64,000 nucleotides of DNA, taken from the NCBI RefSeq assembly GCF_021347895.1, contig NC_067136.1, positions 5,207,066-5,271,065 of the forward strand, given 5' to 3'. The notes below the pieces were generated by a model. That model ran no database searches and was not told the DNA's origin. It was given only the letters and a program-made list of their open reading frames with translations. The translations under genes and the position numbers were made by a program. The DNA comes from Acanthochromis polyacanthus (Eukaryota; Chordata; Actinopteri; Pomacentridae). Positions 23,461 through 34,250 of the stretch are shown here, in pieces; position 1 is the first letter of the stretch, and every line of letters begins with the position of its first letter.

Positions 23461-24505
23461 AAAACGGAAAGAAAATAAGTTTGTCTCGTGAGGTAGAGTT
23501 GCTAGTTTAACCGTTTAACTGCCTCATTTGCGTTTGTACAGTATGAACCTAGACAGCTGTACTGCGCTGGAATAAAATTACATATTTAGAACGTTATCTA
23601 CACTTATCACTACAAATATCAGTGACAACACTTGTGTGTGAAACCCAACATTAAAGATAAATTACATGATTTACTCCCTCATCTGTGCTTGTGACTAGAT
23701 AGCTATACTCAAACTGCAGTGGAATAAAATAACATATAGCTCTGGATAAATTGCCTGGTGTTATCAACACAGCTTTTTAAAACATATTTAACAACAAATA
23801 TTAGTGACAACACATCAATCATGACGAAATTAAACATTAATTTGGTAAGTAAAATGTTCCCTTACCTGATCTCCGTCAGCCGGCCGATGCAGTGACAGCA
23901 GTCTCGTGAGGTTTTTCGCAGAGGCGTTGAAAGAAGCGCTCGGTGTAAGTACAGGTATGTCCCGCACGGGCGGTTATGTTTCCGCTCGGGAATTAATATA
24001 CTGCTCTTTACTTAAATTTACACCGTGATCGACCAAATAATGATTACATTAAAACTGTGGAGATTTCAAAACTACAGGCTTTTAAAAAGTGAGCCTGTTT
24101 ATATACAATGTTTGTGGCAATGTATGTTGACACCGCCCCTCCGTAATTGGAGCAGGGTGTAGGAGCAGTGGGAGAAAAAAAAACTATTTCACCTTTCATG
24201 CCGCCTTTGGAGTTAAAAAAAAAAACTGCCGGCCAATGTACTGTATTGTCTGTTCTGGCCTGACAACGGCACTATGTTTGTGTACCGTCACACACAGAAA
24301 ACCTTGTGGGCCAAAAGTAATATTGCGTTCATGGGCCATATACCGTATAAAAGTTATTGGCCCAGTATGTCTATTGTAGACGATTATTAGCATGAGGCAT
24401 CCTCATCTGGACCGAGTCTGGCCCATACACAGATAATCTGTCCGGCTGTCAGCCGATACTGGCGGAAGAGAGCCGGAATCGGCCCAGAGGTGACTGCTAT
24501 CTGGG

Positions 24506-24742
24506 TTGGTGGGTCTTCAAACGTGTCCGCCTTCCCGTGGGGGTTCGGGGACTACCTCATCGTCTTCACGGGGGTACCCCTCTGCCACATCGAACCCCTT
24601 TGTCGAGTCCCGTCACCGGGACTATAGGCCGGTTCCGGAACGGAGGTCGCAGGGTTCGGCTATGCTTTCCCGCCCCTCGAGGACTGGGCAGTCATACCAG
24701 CACCCCCCCAAGCCTTCAAGAGGGCAGGGGGCATGCAAATGA
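24506..24742 (+). pseudogene. DIRS gag, 3' part
   Basis: Resumes the gag frame after the inserted element. It reads through a Ser/Arg/Pro/Gly-rich tail (SRGGSGTTSSSSRGYPSATS, RPSRTGQSYQHPPKPSRGQG) to TGA at 24740. The basic, low-complexity C-terminus is usual for gag nucleic-acid binding. Confidence 0.7.
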
Positions 24743-24811
24743 GACACTACGGCTGGCGGTCGGATATTTTACCCCGGGTCAACTCAGACTCTGGGCCGCC
24801 CACACCCAGAC

Positions 24812-25623
24812 GCCTGGGTACTCACCACACTGACCCGTGGTTATCGTATTCAGTTCCGCCGCTGGTCTCCCGTTCATGGCCGCGTGAAAATTACCGATAT
24901 CCGAGACCCGGTCAGGGCACGGACACTGGAGACCGAAATTGGCACATTGCTGGCCAAGGGTGCTATAGTGCCTGTGGACTCCCTGCTGGATCCAGGGGGC
25001 TTTTATTCCCAATACTTCCTTGTTCCAAAAAAGACGGGCGACTTATGCCCCGTTCTCGACCTTCGCGGTCTGAACGCCTTTTTAAAGGTACTTCCGTTCA
25101 AAATGTTACGCATCCCCCACGTCCTCCAGGCAATCAATCCAGGGGACTGGTTCACGTCGATAGATTTAAAGGACGCATATTTTCATGTCCCAATTGCGCG
25201 TCCACATTGGCTTTTCCTTCGGTTTGCTTTTCGAGGGCGGCACTATCAGTTCTGCGTCCTTCCTTTCGGCCTTTCCCTGTCGCCCAGAGTGTTCTCCCGC
25301 TATGTTGCTGCGGCTCTGTCGCCCCTGCAAGCTCGGGGCTTGAAGATCATGCCCTATCTGGATGACTGGCTGATCTGCGCCCTGTCTCATGAAGAAGTTG
25401 TTCAGGATACTCGGACTGTACTCGATCATGCGGCCTCTCTCGGCTTGCACATCAATGTAGAGAAGAGCAACCTGGTGCCCGCACAGGTGACGACTTTTCT
25501 CGGTATGGTGCTGAACTCGCGGACCATGACCGCTTGCCCCTCGCCTCAAAGAGTTCGGGATATCTTGCACATGCTCCCACAGTTCCAGCGTGGACGGGCT
25601 CCGCCTTACGTCCTGTACCTGTA
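24812..25623 (+). pseudogene. DIRS reverse transcriptase
   Basis: Encodes the DIRS RT core: TRGYRIQFRRWSP, LLAKGAIVPVD, PVLDLRGLN, WFTSIDLKDAYFHVPI (first catalytic Asp), FCVLPFGLSLSPRVFSR, then PYLDDWLICA with the catalytic DD pair near 25350-25375, and VTTFLGMVLNS. It copies element RNA into DNA. A one-base frameshift just upstream (about 24805) separates it from the preceding region. The frame ends early at 25623, while RNase H continues in another frame. Confidence 0.85.
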
Positions 25624-25625
25624 AC

Positions 25626-26140
25626 TTGGGAAGTTAGTGGCGGCGTCGACGGTAGTCCCTTTGGGTCTACTGTCGCTTCGACCACTCCTGATGTGGCTAA
25701 ACAGCTTGCACCTCGATCCAGAATGACACGATCACAGGCGGAGGCACCTCCGTGTGTCCCAACGATGTCTCGAATCTCTCTCACAGTGGCGGAGGGGCCA
25801 CTTCATCACACAGGGGGTGCCTATGGGCTCTGTTCCAGCTCACCGGGCGGTGGTCCACACAGACGCCTCCCTTCGAGGTTGGGGAGCGACATGGCAGGGC
25901 CACATGGTTCAAGGTGTGTGGGCACCTTGGCAGCAGAGGCTTCATATTAATGTTCTGGAGCTGATTGCGGTAGAATTGGCACTGCGGCACTTTCTCCCAT
26001 GTCTACGGAGCAGGCATGTTTTAGTGAGGTCCGACAACACGAGCGTGGTATTCCATATCAATCACCAGGGGGGCACCCAGTCTCTGGGATTGGTGATGCT
26101 CACCACGTGGATTCTGACCTGGGCTGCTCCACGTCTGGCC
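25626..26140 (+). pseudogene. DIRS RNase H domain
   Basis: A frame containing 25754-26100 encodes VVHTDASLRGWGATW (first acidic residue), NVLELIAVELAL (Glu) and LVRSDNTSVVFHINHQGG (Asp), the RNase H catalytic acids in order. It would degrade the RNA strand after reverse transcription. Frame changes at about 25610 and 26060 disconnect it from RT and from the downstream methyltransferase-like domain. Confidence 0.8.
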
Positions 26141-26149
26141 AGCCTGAGA

Positions 26150-26580
26150 GCCTGTCCCGGCAGACGCCTCGACCGTGGGAATGGAGACTTCACCCGGAGG
26201 TGGTGTGTCGTCTCTGGCAGACCTTCGGCAGGGCCGACATGGACCTGTTTGCGTCCAGGGAGTCCACGCATTGTCCCGACTGGTTCAGCCTTGCGGACAA
26301 CACGGCTCCACGGGGTCTGGATGCTCTGGCACACGATTGGCCCGGAACTCTCCTATATGCTTTTCCACCTGTTCCACTAATCTTGCCAACGCTGCTCAGG
26401 GTTTTTCACGAGGGACATCGTTTGATACTGATAGCCCCATTTTGGCCAGTCAGGACATGGTTTCCACTGCTGCGCAGGCTCTGCTGCAGCTTGCCGAGGC
26501 CCCTGCCGTCCAGGAGGGACCTCCTGTCCCAATTCGGGGGGAGGATATTGCACCCGAATCCAGATTGACTCCGGCTGTGG
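26150..26580 (+). pseudogene. DIRS methyltransferase-like (DAM-type) domain
   Basis: Encodes WRLHPEVVCRLWQTFG, DMDLFASRESTHCPDWFSL, LAHDWPGTLLYAFPPVPL and FWPVRTWFPLL. This is the segment between RNase H and recombinase that is described as a DAM-like N6-adenine methyltransferase domain in DIRS elements. The AFPP tetrapeptide sits where a [DNS]PP[YFW]-type motif is expected. Activity is not demonstrable. Confidence 0.7.
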
Positions 26581-26710
26581 GCTTGGCTGCTACAGAGCCC
26601 GGGATTGCATTCTCTGAGTATGACGGGGACATAGGCCGCACTATTGCCAATGCCCGGGCACCATCTACACGGCGGTTGTATGCCAGCCGATGGACGTTTT
26701 TCGATAGGTG
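26581..26710 (+). pseudogene. DIRS tyrosine recombinase, N-terminal part
   Basis: The frame encodes ANARAPSTRRLYASRWTFFD, the SAM-like core-binding start of the DIRS recombinase. It is broken at 26710/26711 by the hAT insertion and resumes in frame at 28545 after removing one copy of the 8-bp duplication. Confidence 0.75.
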
Positions 26711-28544
26711 CAGGGCCGGCTCTCCCTATACGCGAATTAAGCGGCTGCTTAGGGCCCCGCCGCCACTAGGGGGCCCCCAAATTGACTGTGTCTGATGGTC
26801 TGACCCACAGACTGCCATCTAACATTACTTGCTTCGGACTAACCTGGCAACCACGGTGGTTGCCAGAGGGGCCCTCTGTCCCCCCGCACTTTTTTCAGCC
26901 GTTACAACAGCTAAACCCGTTATTAGCATCCAGTAACGTGTTTTCCCGAGCCGTCTTTGAATGCACCATGAGCGCATGCTAACGCAGGTGTTCCACAGGA
27001 GACGTGCTGCTGTGCTGAGCAGTGCTGAACGTGCGTCTGGAGTAATGTTTAGCAAACCAGCCAGAGCCAGCAAGAAGCAAAAAACTTTACACAGTTTTTT
27101 CCAAACAAACCGTGTAAGTTGTGTGACCTTATTGGATGCAAACAATGTTAGACTTGTTAGCTAAATGATGACAAGGTAAAACGTGGCAATATATCAATAT
27201 GTTAAGCTAGTTAACAATAATTTAAATGCTGTTGCCTCTGTTACATTACTGCTAATTAGTTTATTCTTGGAATAAACCCAGTCCTCTTTCATTTCTGGGC
27301 AGAAGATGTGCTCACAATTGCTCTCCATGTATTTAAGTCTTTTGGTCCCAAAAGAGGAGAGTCAGGGAGGAGAAAAAAGAACATGCTATCTATGGTATAA
27401 AAGTGGTTAAATTTACAACTATTTTTACTGCTTCTCTTTCTAATCTATCTCAGAATTTTGATTTTCAGATGTTTTAATGATTATTTCCATAACAAAGAGC
27501 AGAGTCAGGCAGGAGATGGATCAGAGGCCAGCAGTAATGTGACCATGCAGGGTCTGCAGAGGTGAAAAAATATATAAGTGGCTGAGAAAAAAATATGTAT
27601 CTGTGGGTTAAAGTGATTTTGAGGTTAAATTCTACTGCAGTTTTTACTCTTCCTAATGCTATTTCAGAATTTTTCTTACCACATTTTTTATGTTTATTGC
27701 CATAACAGAAAGAGCAGAGTCAGGGAGGAGATGGATCAGAGGCCAGCAGCAGGGACAAGGATGTAGGGTCTTTACAGGTAAGGAGAGATTATAACTTCCT
27801 GAAAATAAGATATCTATTGCAGGGAGAAACCAGGCAGTACTGATCATTTCATGTTCAGTGTTTGGCACCTTTGGCTACTCGTCCAGTAGATGTTCAAGGG
27901 ACATTGTTGTCAACTCAACTAGAGTTTGGCCACTAAAACTTTAGATTTTATAGTTTAAAGTTTTATACTTTATAGTTTAAAGAACTAGCCTAGTTGGTCC
28001 CCTGGTATTGTACTGTGGCTGTTAGGGATTATGTGGTTCTTTAGCCACTAAGGACGGTGCAATTAAATGTAAGAGAATGATAAATCGCTCTGAAAAATTT
28101 GTCCCCCTCACTTCTGAGATGGTGGTTACGCCCATGCCTGTCTTTATTCCAATTAAACATAAATCATCATGGTAGCATATCAATTTAAACTGGCTTATTA
28201 GAAAACTATAAAAATACAGGAATGAAAAAATAAACCAGCAGTCAGTTAGTGACTCCATGCTTCATGCGTAAGTTAAGCTACTGTGACACCACGGCACCGT
28301 TTCAAACTTGATCGATTACACTGGTCTGGAGAAGCCACAGATGGAAAAGCAGTAGCACTGGAGATGGCATCATGGCTCCAAAAAGGAAGTTCAGGAGTGG
28401 GCTGAATATTTGCTGTTAATCGTGTGCATGTGTGTTTTAACCCAATTACAAGCTGTGCACGTGATTTGGTAGTTGCCCTGTGCATGTTTTGGGGCCACAA
28501 AAAAAATCTTGCTGAGGGCCACCAAAGTCCTAGGGCCGGCCCTG
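26711..28544. mobile_element. hAT element inserted in DIRS recombinase
   Basis: 1834 bp, beginning CAGGGCCGGCTCT and ending AGGGCCGGCCCTG, flanked by a perfect 8-bp duplication GATAGGTG (26703-26710 and 28545-28552). An exon-like stretch at about 27040-27115 reads MFSKPARASKKQKTLHSFFQ, like the N-terminus of a hAT transposase. The catalytic part and dimerisation domain are missing, so it is non-autonomous. Two exon-like repeats follow (see separate entry). Confidence 0.92.
27340..27790 (+). repeat. Degenerate tandem repeat inside the hAT
   Basis: A unit of about 200 bp recurs. It contains AATTTTnnTTTTCAGATG-like sequence, then CCATAACAnAAAGAGCAGAG, then GGAGATGGATCAGAGGCCAG. The two full copies are around 27400-27560 and 27610-27780. 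A partial copy lies upstream near 27355. The repeated splice-acceptor-like tracts suggest exon duplication. Confidence 0.6.
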
Positions 28545-29569
28545 GATAGGTGGTGTTGGAACAGGAACCTTGACGCTGTCCAGTGCCCTGTGCCATTCAT
28601 CTTACAGTTTTTACAGGAACTTTTCAACCTGGGTTGCTCGCCATCTACCCTTAAGGTATATGTTGCCACCATTTCTTGCTGGCATCATGGTTTTAATGGT
28701 TGTACTGTTGGCAGTGATAAGACTGTGTCATCTTTTTTAAAGGGTTCTCGCTGCCTCCGCCCTCCCACCGGCTGGTGGCTCCGTCTTGGGATTTATCTCT
28801 CGTGCTGGAGTCCCTTCGCGCTGCTCTGTTCGAACCCCTGGACCGGGCTGATTTGAAATGGCTGTCGTTGAAGACTGCCTTTTTGTTGGCTATGGCTTCG
28901 GGTAAGCGTGTTGGTGAACTGCAGGCCCTGTCGGTTCATGACAGCTGCTGCAGGTGGAATGCTGACGGCTCTGGTGTTACTCTCTGGCCTGACGCTTCTT
29001 TTCTTACTAAGGTACTTACCGATACCGCTATTGCGTGTCCACTCCGACTGGCGCATTTTGGATCAACAACTTCGTCCGAGCCTCTGTGTCCTGTTCGTGC
29101 TCTCGAAATGTATGTACGGGCCACCGGGGCTGTCTGCAAGTCTGACAACCTGTTTGTCTGCTATGCCGGACCTCGCTTGGGCCAGCCTTTGTCTAGACAG
29201 AGACTTGCCCGTTGGGTTGTTGATGTTATTAAGCAGACTTATCTGTCACAGGGGCGGTCTCTACCGGAGGGTGTGAGATGCCATTCCACACGAGGTCTGT
29301 CCACTTCATGGGCTGCATTGGCCGGTGTTCCCCTTGACGTTATTTGTGAGGCTGCATCATGGGCGTCGGAATCTACGTTCTCGAGGTTTTACAGAGTGAA
29401 CGTGGCATGTCCATCCCATTGGACGGGGTCCTTCAGCAAGACTCGTCTGCTTTATAAGGTGGGCATGGTTTGCGGTTGTCTTTATTGGATTCCTCGGGAC
29501 TTTGTTGATATGTGTCATCCAGTGCTTTATGCACCGCCTCTGGCGGTCAGTAGGGATGAAATAGAATGA
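28545..29569 (+). pseudogene. DIRS tyrosine recombinase, C-terminal catalytic part
   Basis: Encodes LGCSPSTLKVYVATIS, then after a one-base shift at about 28770 a long frame: TAFLLAMASGKRVGELQALS (first catalytic Arg in GKRVGEL), HSTRGLSTSWAAL (HxxR box) and STFSRFYRVN, with the candidate nucleophilic Tyr. All four diagnostic positions of a tyrosine recombinase (R, H, R, Y) are visible. The enzyme would integrate the circular DNA intermediate without target duplication. The tail (HPVLYAPPLAVSRDEIE) overlaps sequence that is repeated, inverted, in the left terminal repeat. Confidence 0.88.
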
Positions 29570-29866
29570 TGGTTATGAATGTAACTACGGTTCTATGAAT
29601 CCCGGATGACCGCCAGAGCGTCCAGTCCCTCGGAGTCTCCTGCTTGCAAGGGGTCTTGAGGGACTGAGCTTCCGGTGTTACATGGCTATATAGGTTCACG
29701 TGAGCCACCGGGAGGTCACATGTGACTTTGTTGTCATTAATACTTGACCTGCGCAAGCGTAAGGATGATCATCTAGCGCTTTATGCACCGCCTCTGGCAG
29801 TCATCCGGGATTCATAGAACCGTAGTTACATTCGTAACCATCGTTTTGTCATCTGTGTGAAAGGTG
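29567..29866 (+). repeat. DIRS right end: internal palindrome plus terminal repeat
   Basis: GATGGTTATGAATGTAACTA... at 29567-29617 is inverted at 29793-29845 (ending GTTACATTCGTAACCATC). The segment between matches the left repeat in reverse complement. Such inverted and circle-junction sequences are a hallmark of DIRS ends. Flanking AATAAAGTTGAATTAATAAA at 29874-29893 looks like a LINE tail into which the element inserted. Confidence 0.8.
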
Positions 29867-29926
29867 CTAAACAAATAAAGTTGAATTAATAAACTGAATA
29901 ACTGACTAACTCATGACTGTGACAAC

Positions 29927-30805
29927 AAGTATTTTTATTGTGATTTAAGGGTTTGATTCATTTTTAAGGTTGGGGTTAAAATCTGGACAGAAAAAGAGAT
30001 TAAAGAAATAAACTACATTAAAAAGCAAATAAATCAAAGGAAAAAACATTTAAAACAATAAAACTTTAAAAAAGAAAATTAAACATGAAATACAATTAAA
30101 TTATATTAAACAGATAAAATATTTAATTAGATAATTAAACAGAAGATACAAAACATTTAATTATGAAATATTTTCGATTAACATAAAACAATTAAATGAG
30201 AAGAATATTAAAAATTTTTAAAAAAACCATTTAATTATAAAATTGAATCTTAAAGACAATAAAACTTTAAATAGGAATTAAACAGAAAATACAATGAAGC
30301 ATTTAAAAATAAAATTAAACATTAAAAGGTGGTAAAACATTTAAAAAAGAAAAACCTTAAAGATTTACTCTAAAAATTAAACATTGGGGAAAAAAGGAAA
30401 TTTTTCAAACAAGCCGATAAAACATTTGAAAAAACAAACATTAAAAAGATAAAACATTTTTAAATCAAATCAGACATTAGAAAAGAATAAAAGGTGAGAA
30501 AAAAACTAAACATTTAATAAGAATCAAACTAAAGACAAAACATTGTAAAAGACACCAGTTAGACTTTAGAAGATCAAATTAAACAGAAGAGACGATAAAA
30601 CGATGAAAAAGAGCAAAAACAGATAAAGGTCTTAAAGCGTTTTCTAGTCTGAAATGAAAACATCAAGTTGTTTCTTCAAACATTTCCTCTTTCTGTGTTC
30701 TTGGTTTGACTGTGGACAGATTTACTAAGAGCTCATTTCAGAAAACTGCTTTCCAGATAAAGTCTACTAGTAGTTGAAGGCATCGATCAAACTAATGTTA
30801 CCTTC
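29927..30805 (+). repeat. AT-rich duplicated block, copy B (copy A at 9175-10140)
   Basis: Direct-orientation copy of 9175-10140 with several small deletions. The same start and end words are present. The 3' part (CAAGTTGTTTCTTCAAACAT to TTACCTTC) is nearly unchanged. Confidence 0.85.
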
Positions 30806-31338
30806 TGATCTCCACAAACTTTACTGTTCAGTGAAGACAATCAAAGTTCGTTCAGGATTTCTGAAGAACCCACAGAAGGTCTGAGAAGAACTCAGATGGA
30901 TGGTCTAAATGTGAACTCAAGACTCATGGTCACAAGTTTTAAGGCTTCTGTTAACCACGTTAAGTTCAAACTAACACAGAAGTACTGAGAAACTTTTAGA
31001 ACTTCAGTCCTCAGACTGTCTGAAGGTTCAAACTAATAGTGAACTACTCAGGAACTTAGAAGATTTCAGTCCTTGGACTGTGTGAAAGTTAAATCTAACA
31101 GAGATCTACTGTGGGACTTAGAAAATTTCAGCCCTCAGACTGTGTGAAAGCTCAGGTCCTGAGGACTCAGGAGGTGTGGAGGCTTTGGAAAGTCTTGGAA
31201 CTGAGGGTTCAATCCTCCAGCACAAAGGCTGAAGTCCAACCTCCTGAGAAAAACGGTCAAGAAAAAAACTAAAAAAAAAATCGAAAACGACAAAAAATAG
31301 ATAATAAATGCGCAAAAAAAAGAAGAATTAGTATCTGA
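30806..31338. repeat. Degenerate ~62-bp tandem repeat, otherwise no gene
   Basis: About three to four units with the word TTCAGTCCTCAGACTGTGTG, then AAGTTCAAACTAACAG and ACTTAGAA, between ~30950 and 31160. The rest is A-rich. Confidence 0.55.
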
Positions 31339-31339
31339 G

Positions 31340-31770
31340 TGAGTAGCTCTACCTACCTTACCTCGGGGCCGTCCGGCTGCTTTACGGTTGTCAAATCACA
31401 GCGCTGCCTCTCCAGATTTCTCCAGAATTCTCCGCCAACCGCATCGTCCCCTGCCCAGAATTCCCCAGAATCACCCGACCAATCGGTGTCCGATGTGTCC
31501 AGAATTCGCCCGCCGACAAATTAACGTCCAGCGTGTCCAGAATAACCCCCCGACCAATCAATGTCCAGCATGTCCAGAATTCACCCGGCGACCAATGAGA
31601 GGGCCAGTCAGAGGTCAACCTCGGCGACCAGTGACAGCTCGAGCCGACCAACCCTTGACCCCGGTCGACGCCTGTCCCACCCCCCTCCCCTCCGATCCCC
31701 TCATTCAAACTTGTTTGTGGAAAAATACAGACACCTGCTCGGAAACTTTTGCATTTCAAGGTAAGACGAC
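31340..31770 (+). promoter_or_regulatory. CpG-rich block with ~50-bp tandem repeats upstream of the zinc-ribbon gene relic
   Basis: GC/CpG-rich in an AT-rich context. It holds about three to four units of CGACCAATCAATGTCCAGC...GTCCAGAATTC (31430-31600), each with a CCAAT box. This could be the promoter/5' UTR of the downstream multi-exon gene; position and composition are the only evidence. Open frames here are Pro/Ser-rich and differ between frames. Confidence 0.4.
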
Positions 31771-31799
31771 ATTATATTTATTTAGTTTTTATTATCCTA

Positions 31800-32280
31800 C
31801 GCAAATGACAGCGTAACAATTACAAGAAAGAAACGATCGTAGGATCCTTTGGTTATTACACCGGCTGGCTACCCGTTTTTCACTCTCGTTTTACCGTTGA
31901 GGTGGTATAGCAGTTAATTTTTTTTTCATTACTATCGTTTTCTAGCAGCATACTGCTGTATTCCCAGACACATTAGTCAGTACGTGTTTTATAAACTGTG
32001 ACCGCCGTTATAAGTAATGTTATGTGTGAATATCGTCGTTACTGTTGTCAGTCATTCATCTTTCCTTGCGTTACTGAACCATTCAGTGAGTAACCGCGGT
32101 AGTGACGTGATTCTAACACAATTAAGCTTTCAGCTGCATATGTACGTACATTTTCTTAGCCCAACAGAACTACTTCTCATGAGCTAACCATAACTGTGAT
32201 TACTTATAACGGCCCTTTTCTACTATAACGTTATGTTGTCCCATTAGCTTAGAATATGAATCACATTTTCTCTTTTTCAG
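31800..32280. other. Putative first intron, no other feature
   Basis: AT-rich with a donor-like AAG|GTAAGAC at about 31761 and an acceptor-like TTTCTCTTTTTCAG at 32280. No ORF. Confidence 0.3.
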
Positions 32281-33693
32281 CTCATGCACCTATGAATAAT
32301 AATGAAAGTACAATAATACATATTAATGCTGGTGACTATCCTACTTCTAAACTCTGGCTGCTACATTTGGTGTAACTTGTACATTTCTTCTCTGTTAATG
32401 GTAGATGGCTTCCAAACAAAAGAAGCACAGAGCCATGTCAGATCAGGAGTGGATGTCCCGTCTGAGAAGGTTTGGCCTTCTGAGGCAGGAAACAGACCAG
32501 CACCACGCCAGAAAAAGTGGCATGAACTCTACCTGAAGGTAAAGTTGGACAGAGTAATCAACAATAATTGTGCAGTTATCGGGGGAAAAAACTAATTAAA
32601 CTAAAAGTGGAATACATTCCTATGATGTACTCAAATCTGATTATAGATTGAGAAATGTCCGATGCAGCTGAGGGGACAGGCGTCTCTGTTTGGAGGGACA
32701 CAGACGTGCAGCTGTGGTTTCCATGCAAAGAAGGTATCAGTGATTTTTCATGACATTAATAGCTACAGGTGTTGTATTCTTTATGAATAAATTCTCTCTT
32801 TCTTCTCTGTGCACTTGTAGCCTTCCAGCTCTGTCCCTGGGCCTCCACAGCCAGGTCCCTCAGCAGCGTCGTCTACAGAGACAGAGCAACCACAAACATC
32901 TGGACGAGCAGCAACATCTGGGCAGACACCTCGGAAGCCTTCTTTGACTTTGGCATCGGTATGTATTCATGATGTTATAAGAGTTTATAATAGGAAAAAT
33001 ACTTAGAGAACATTTTTAATAAAATACTTCACATTATTGGGGTTTTTTTTCAGTTCATGAAGCCAAGGTTTGGAGGGTCTCATGGTGCTGCCTTAACGCC
33101 CAACTTAAGTTTGGCTGGGAAGCATGTTAGCACGGTAATGTCTGTGCAGTGCTGCAGCTGTGTAGTTTTGCTGCTTGGGTAATTACAGTGGGGATGTTGA
33201 AATGTGTACTTCTCAGTCACTGTAATGTCTAATAATGATGTTGTGAACTGTTCTCCTCTCTCCTCATTAGGTCTCCAGCTCTTCTCCCTCTTTAACTATG
33301 CCTAGCGCTGGTACGAGCGCCATGGCAAGCCGACCACAGTCACCTGCCCGCAGTCCAAGGACGTTCATCCAGGCCGTCTCTCCTCTCTCTCTTCCTCCCC
33401 CACCTCCGCTGCCTCTGTTCCACCAGCTACTGCTAGAGCTGTGAGTAACTTAAAGTGGAGTTATTTTCTTTGCATTGATGTTTTACTAAGCTTAAAATAA
33501 GAATTTCATCTTTATAATTATGTGTCTATATGGTGTTTTTTTTTTAAATATCAGGAAACATCAGCATCCTCCTCAGCACCTCTCATCCCTCTGTCCTCTG
33601 TGACCTCCGTTGGTGTCCCCTCCACTGCTCCATCTCAGACTGGTCCCTCTGAGTCGCCACACCTCACCCTCTGCACACTCAAACTGCAGGAGA

Positions 33694-34155
33694 TGTGGAG
33701 ACTCCTACAGGTTCTGAGCAGTGCTGGCTCCCAGCAGAGATGAAGAAGAACATACCTGTTCAGGACCAGAAATGGATTTCTGCAGCCATCTGGAAAAACC
33801 AGCGACTGCGCACAGACCTGAAACTATGGTATGCGCCACCAGAGCCAGCGCTTATTTATCATCAGGCCCCCACTCCAGAGCGTTTCTTCACACACAGACT
33901 TCTCTTATGGATGCCATATCACCTGTGGAAGGTGAAGCTGTATTGCCCTGCATGTGGCAAACAGCTCACAGGTGCTGGAGTACACAAGAGGGCTCGCAAG
34001 GTCTTGGACATTGACAGGTATTACCTGTTAATTACAGAGACGCTGAGATGCAATTCAGTTGGTTGCAGGATAAATTACATCTCCTCCAGCAAGACTATCC
34101 TAGACCAACTGGATATGGCTCACAGGCTGGAGTTCAGACTCATCCTGACTCAGAA
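33694..34155 (+). CDS. Zinc-ribbon (DUF6729-like) exon of the decayed gene
   Basis: An open 150-residue stretch: QCWLPAEMKKNIPVQDQKWI, LRTDLKLWYAPPEP, FFTHRLLLWMPYHLWKVKL, then YCPACGKQLTGAGVHKRARK and TETLRCNSVGC, giving CxxC and CxxxxC pairs for a zinc ribbon, then LEFRLILTQ. It stops at a GTGAGT donor (34156). I associate this with the DUF6729 family; function unknown. The preceding Pro/Ser-rich part is in another frame, so a 1-base indel lies near 33690. Confidence 0.65.
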
Positions 34156-34250
34156 GTGAGTGAACCTATGTAACAATTGTTTGTAATCGAAGCAGACAAA
34201 TAATTAACTGTGTTAGTTATTATTTATTATTATTTATATTATTTATTATA

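Larger units (their letters stand above)
20782..24505. mobile_element. 3.7 kb TIR DNA element inserted in DIRS gag
   Basis: The ends are inverted (CCCAGATAGCAG and CTGCTATCTGGG), and the gag reading frame continues across the empty site if TT is taken as the duplication. Subterminal zones carry many copies of CTGGCCCA/TGGGCCA words: CTGGCCCACACACTGCAT at about 20872 and 21012-21031, a variant at 21062-21082, and further copies at 24340-24430. They look like repeated transposase binding sites. No transposase was recognised. The interior has a TTA/TTG microsatellite and a hAT-like scrap. The superfamily is uncertain; this TGGCCCA-rich family is common in fish in my recollection. Confidence 0.75.
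18768..29866 (+). mobile_element. DIRS-like tyrosine-recombinase retrotransposon with two nested insertions
   Basis: Components in order: left inverted terminal repeat, gag, reverse transcriptase, RNase H, methyltransferase-like domain, tyrosine recombinase, right inverted repeat region. DIRS elements integrate by tyrosine recombinase rather than a DDE integrase and have inverted rather than direct repeats, as here. Gag is split by a 3.7 kb DNA element (20782-24505) and the recombinase by a hAT (26711-28544). Frameshifts are also seen near 24800, 25610, 26060 and 28770, so this copy is dead. Confidence 0.9.
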
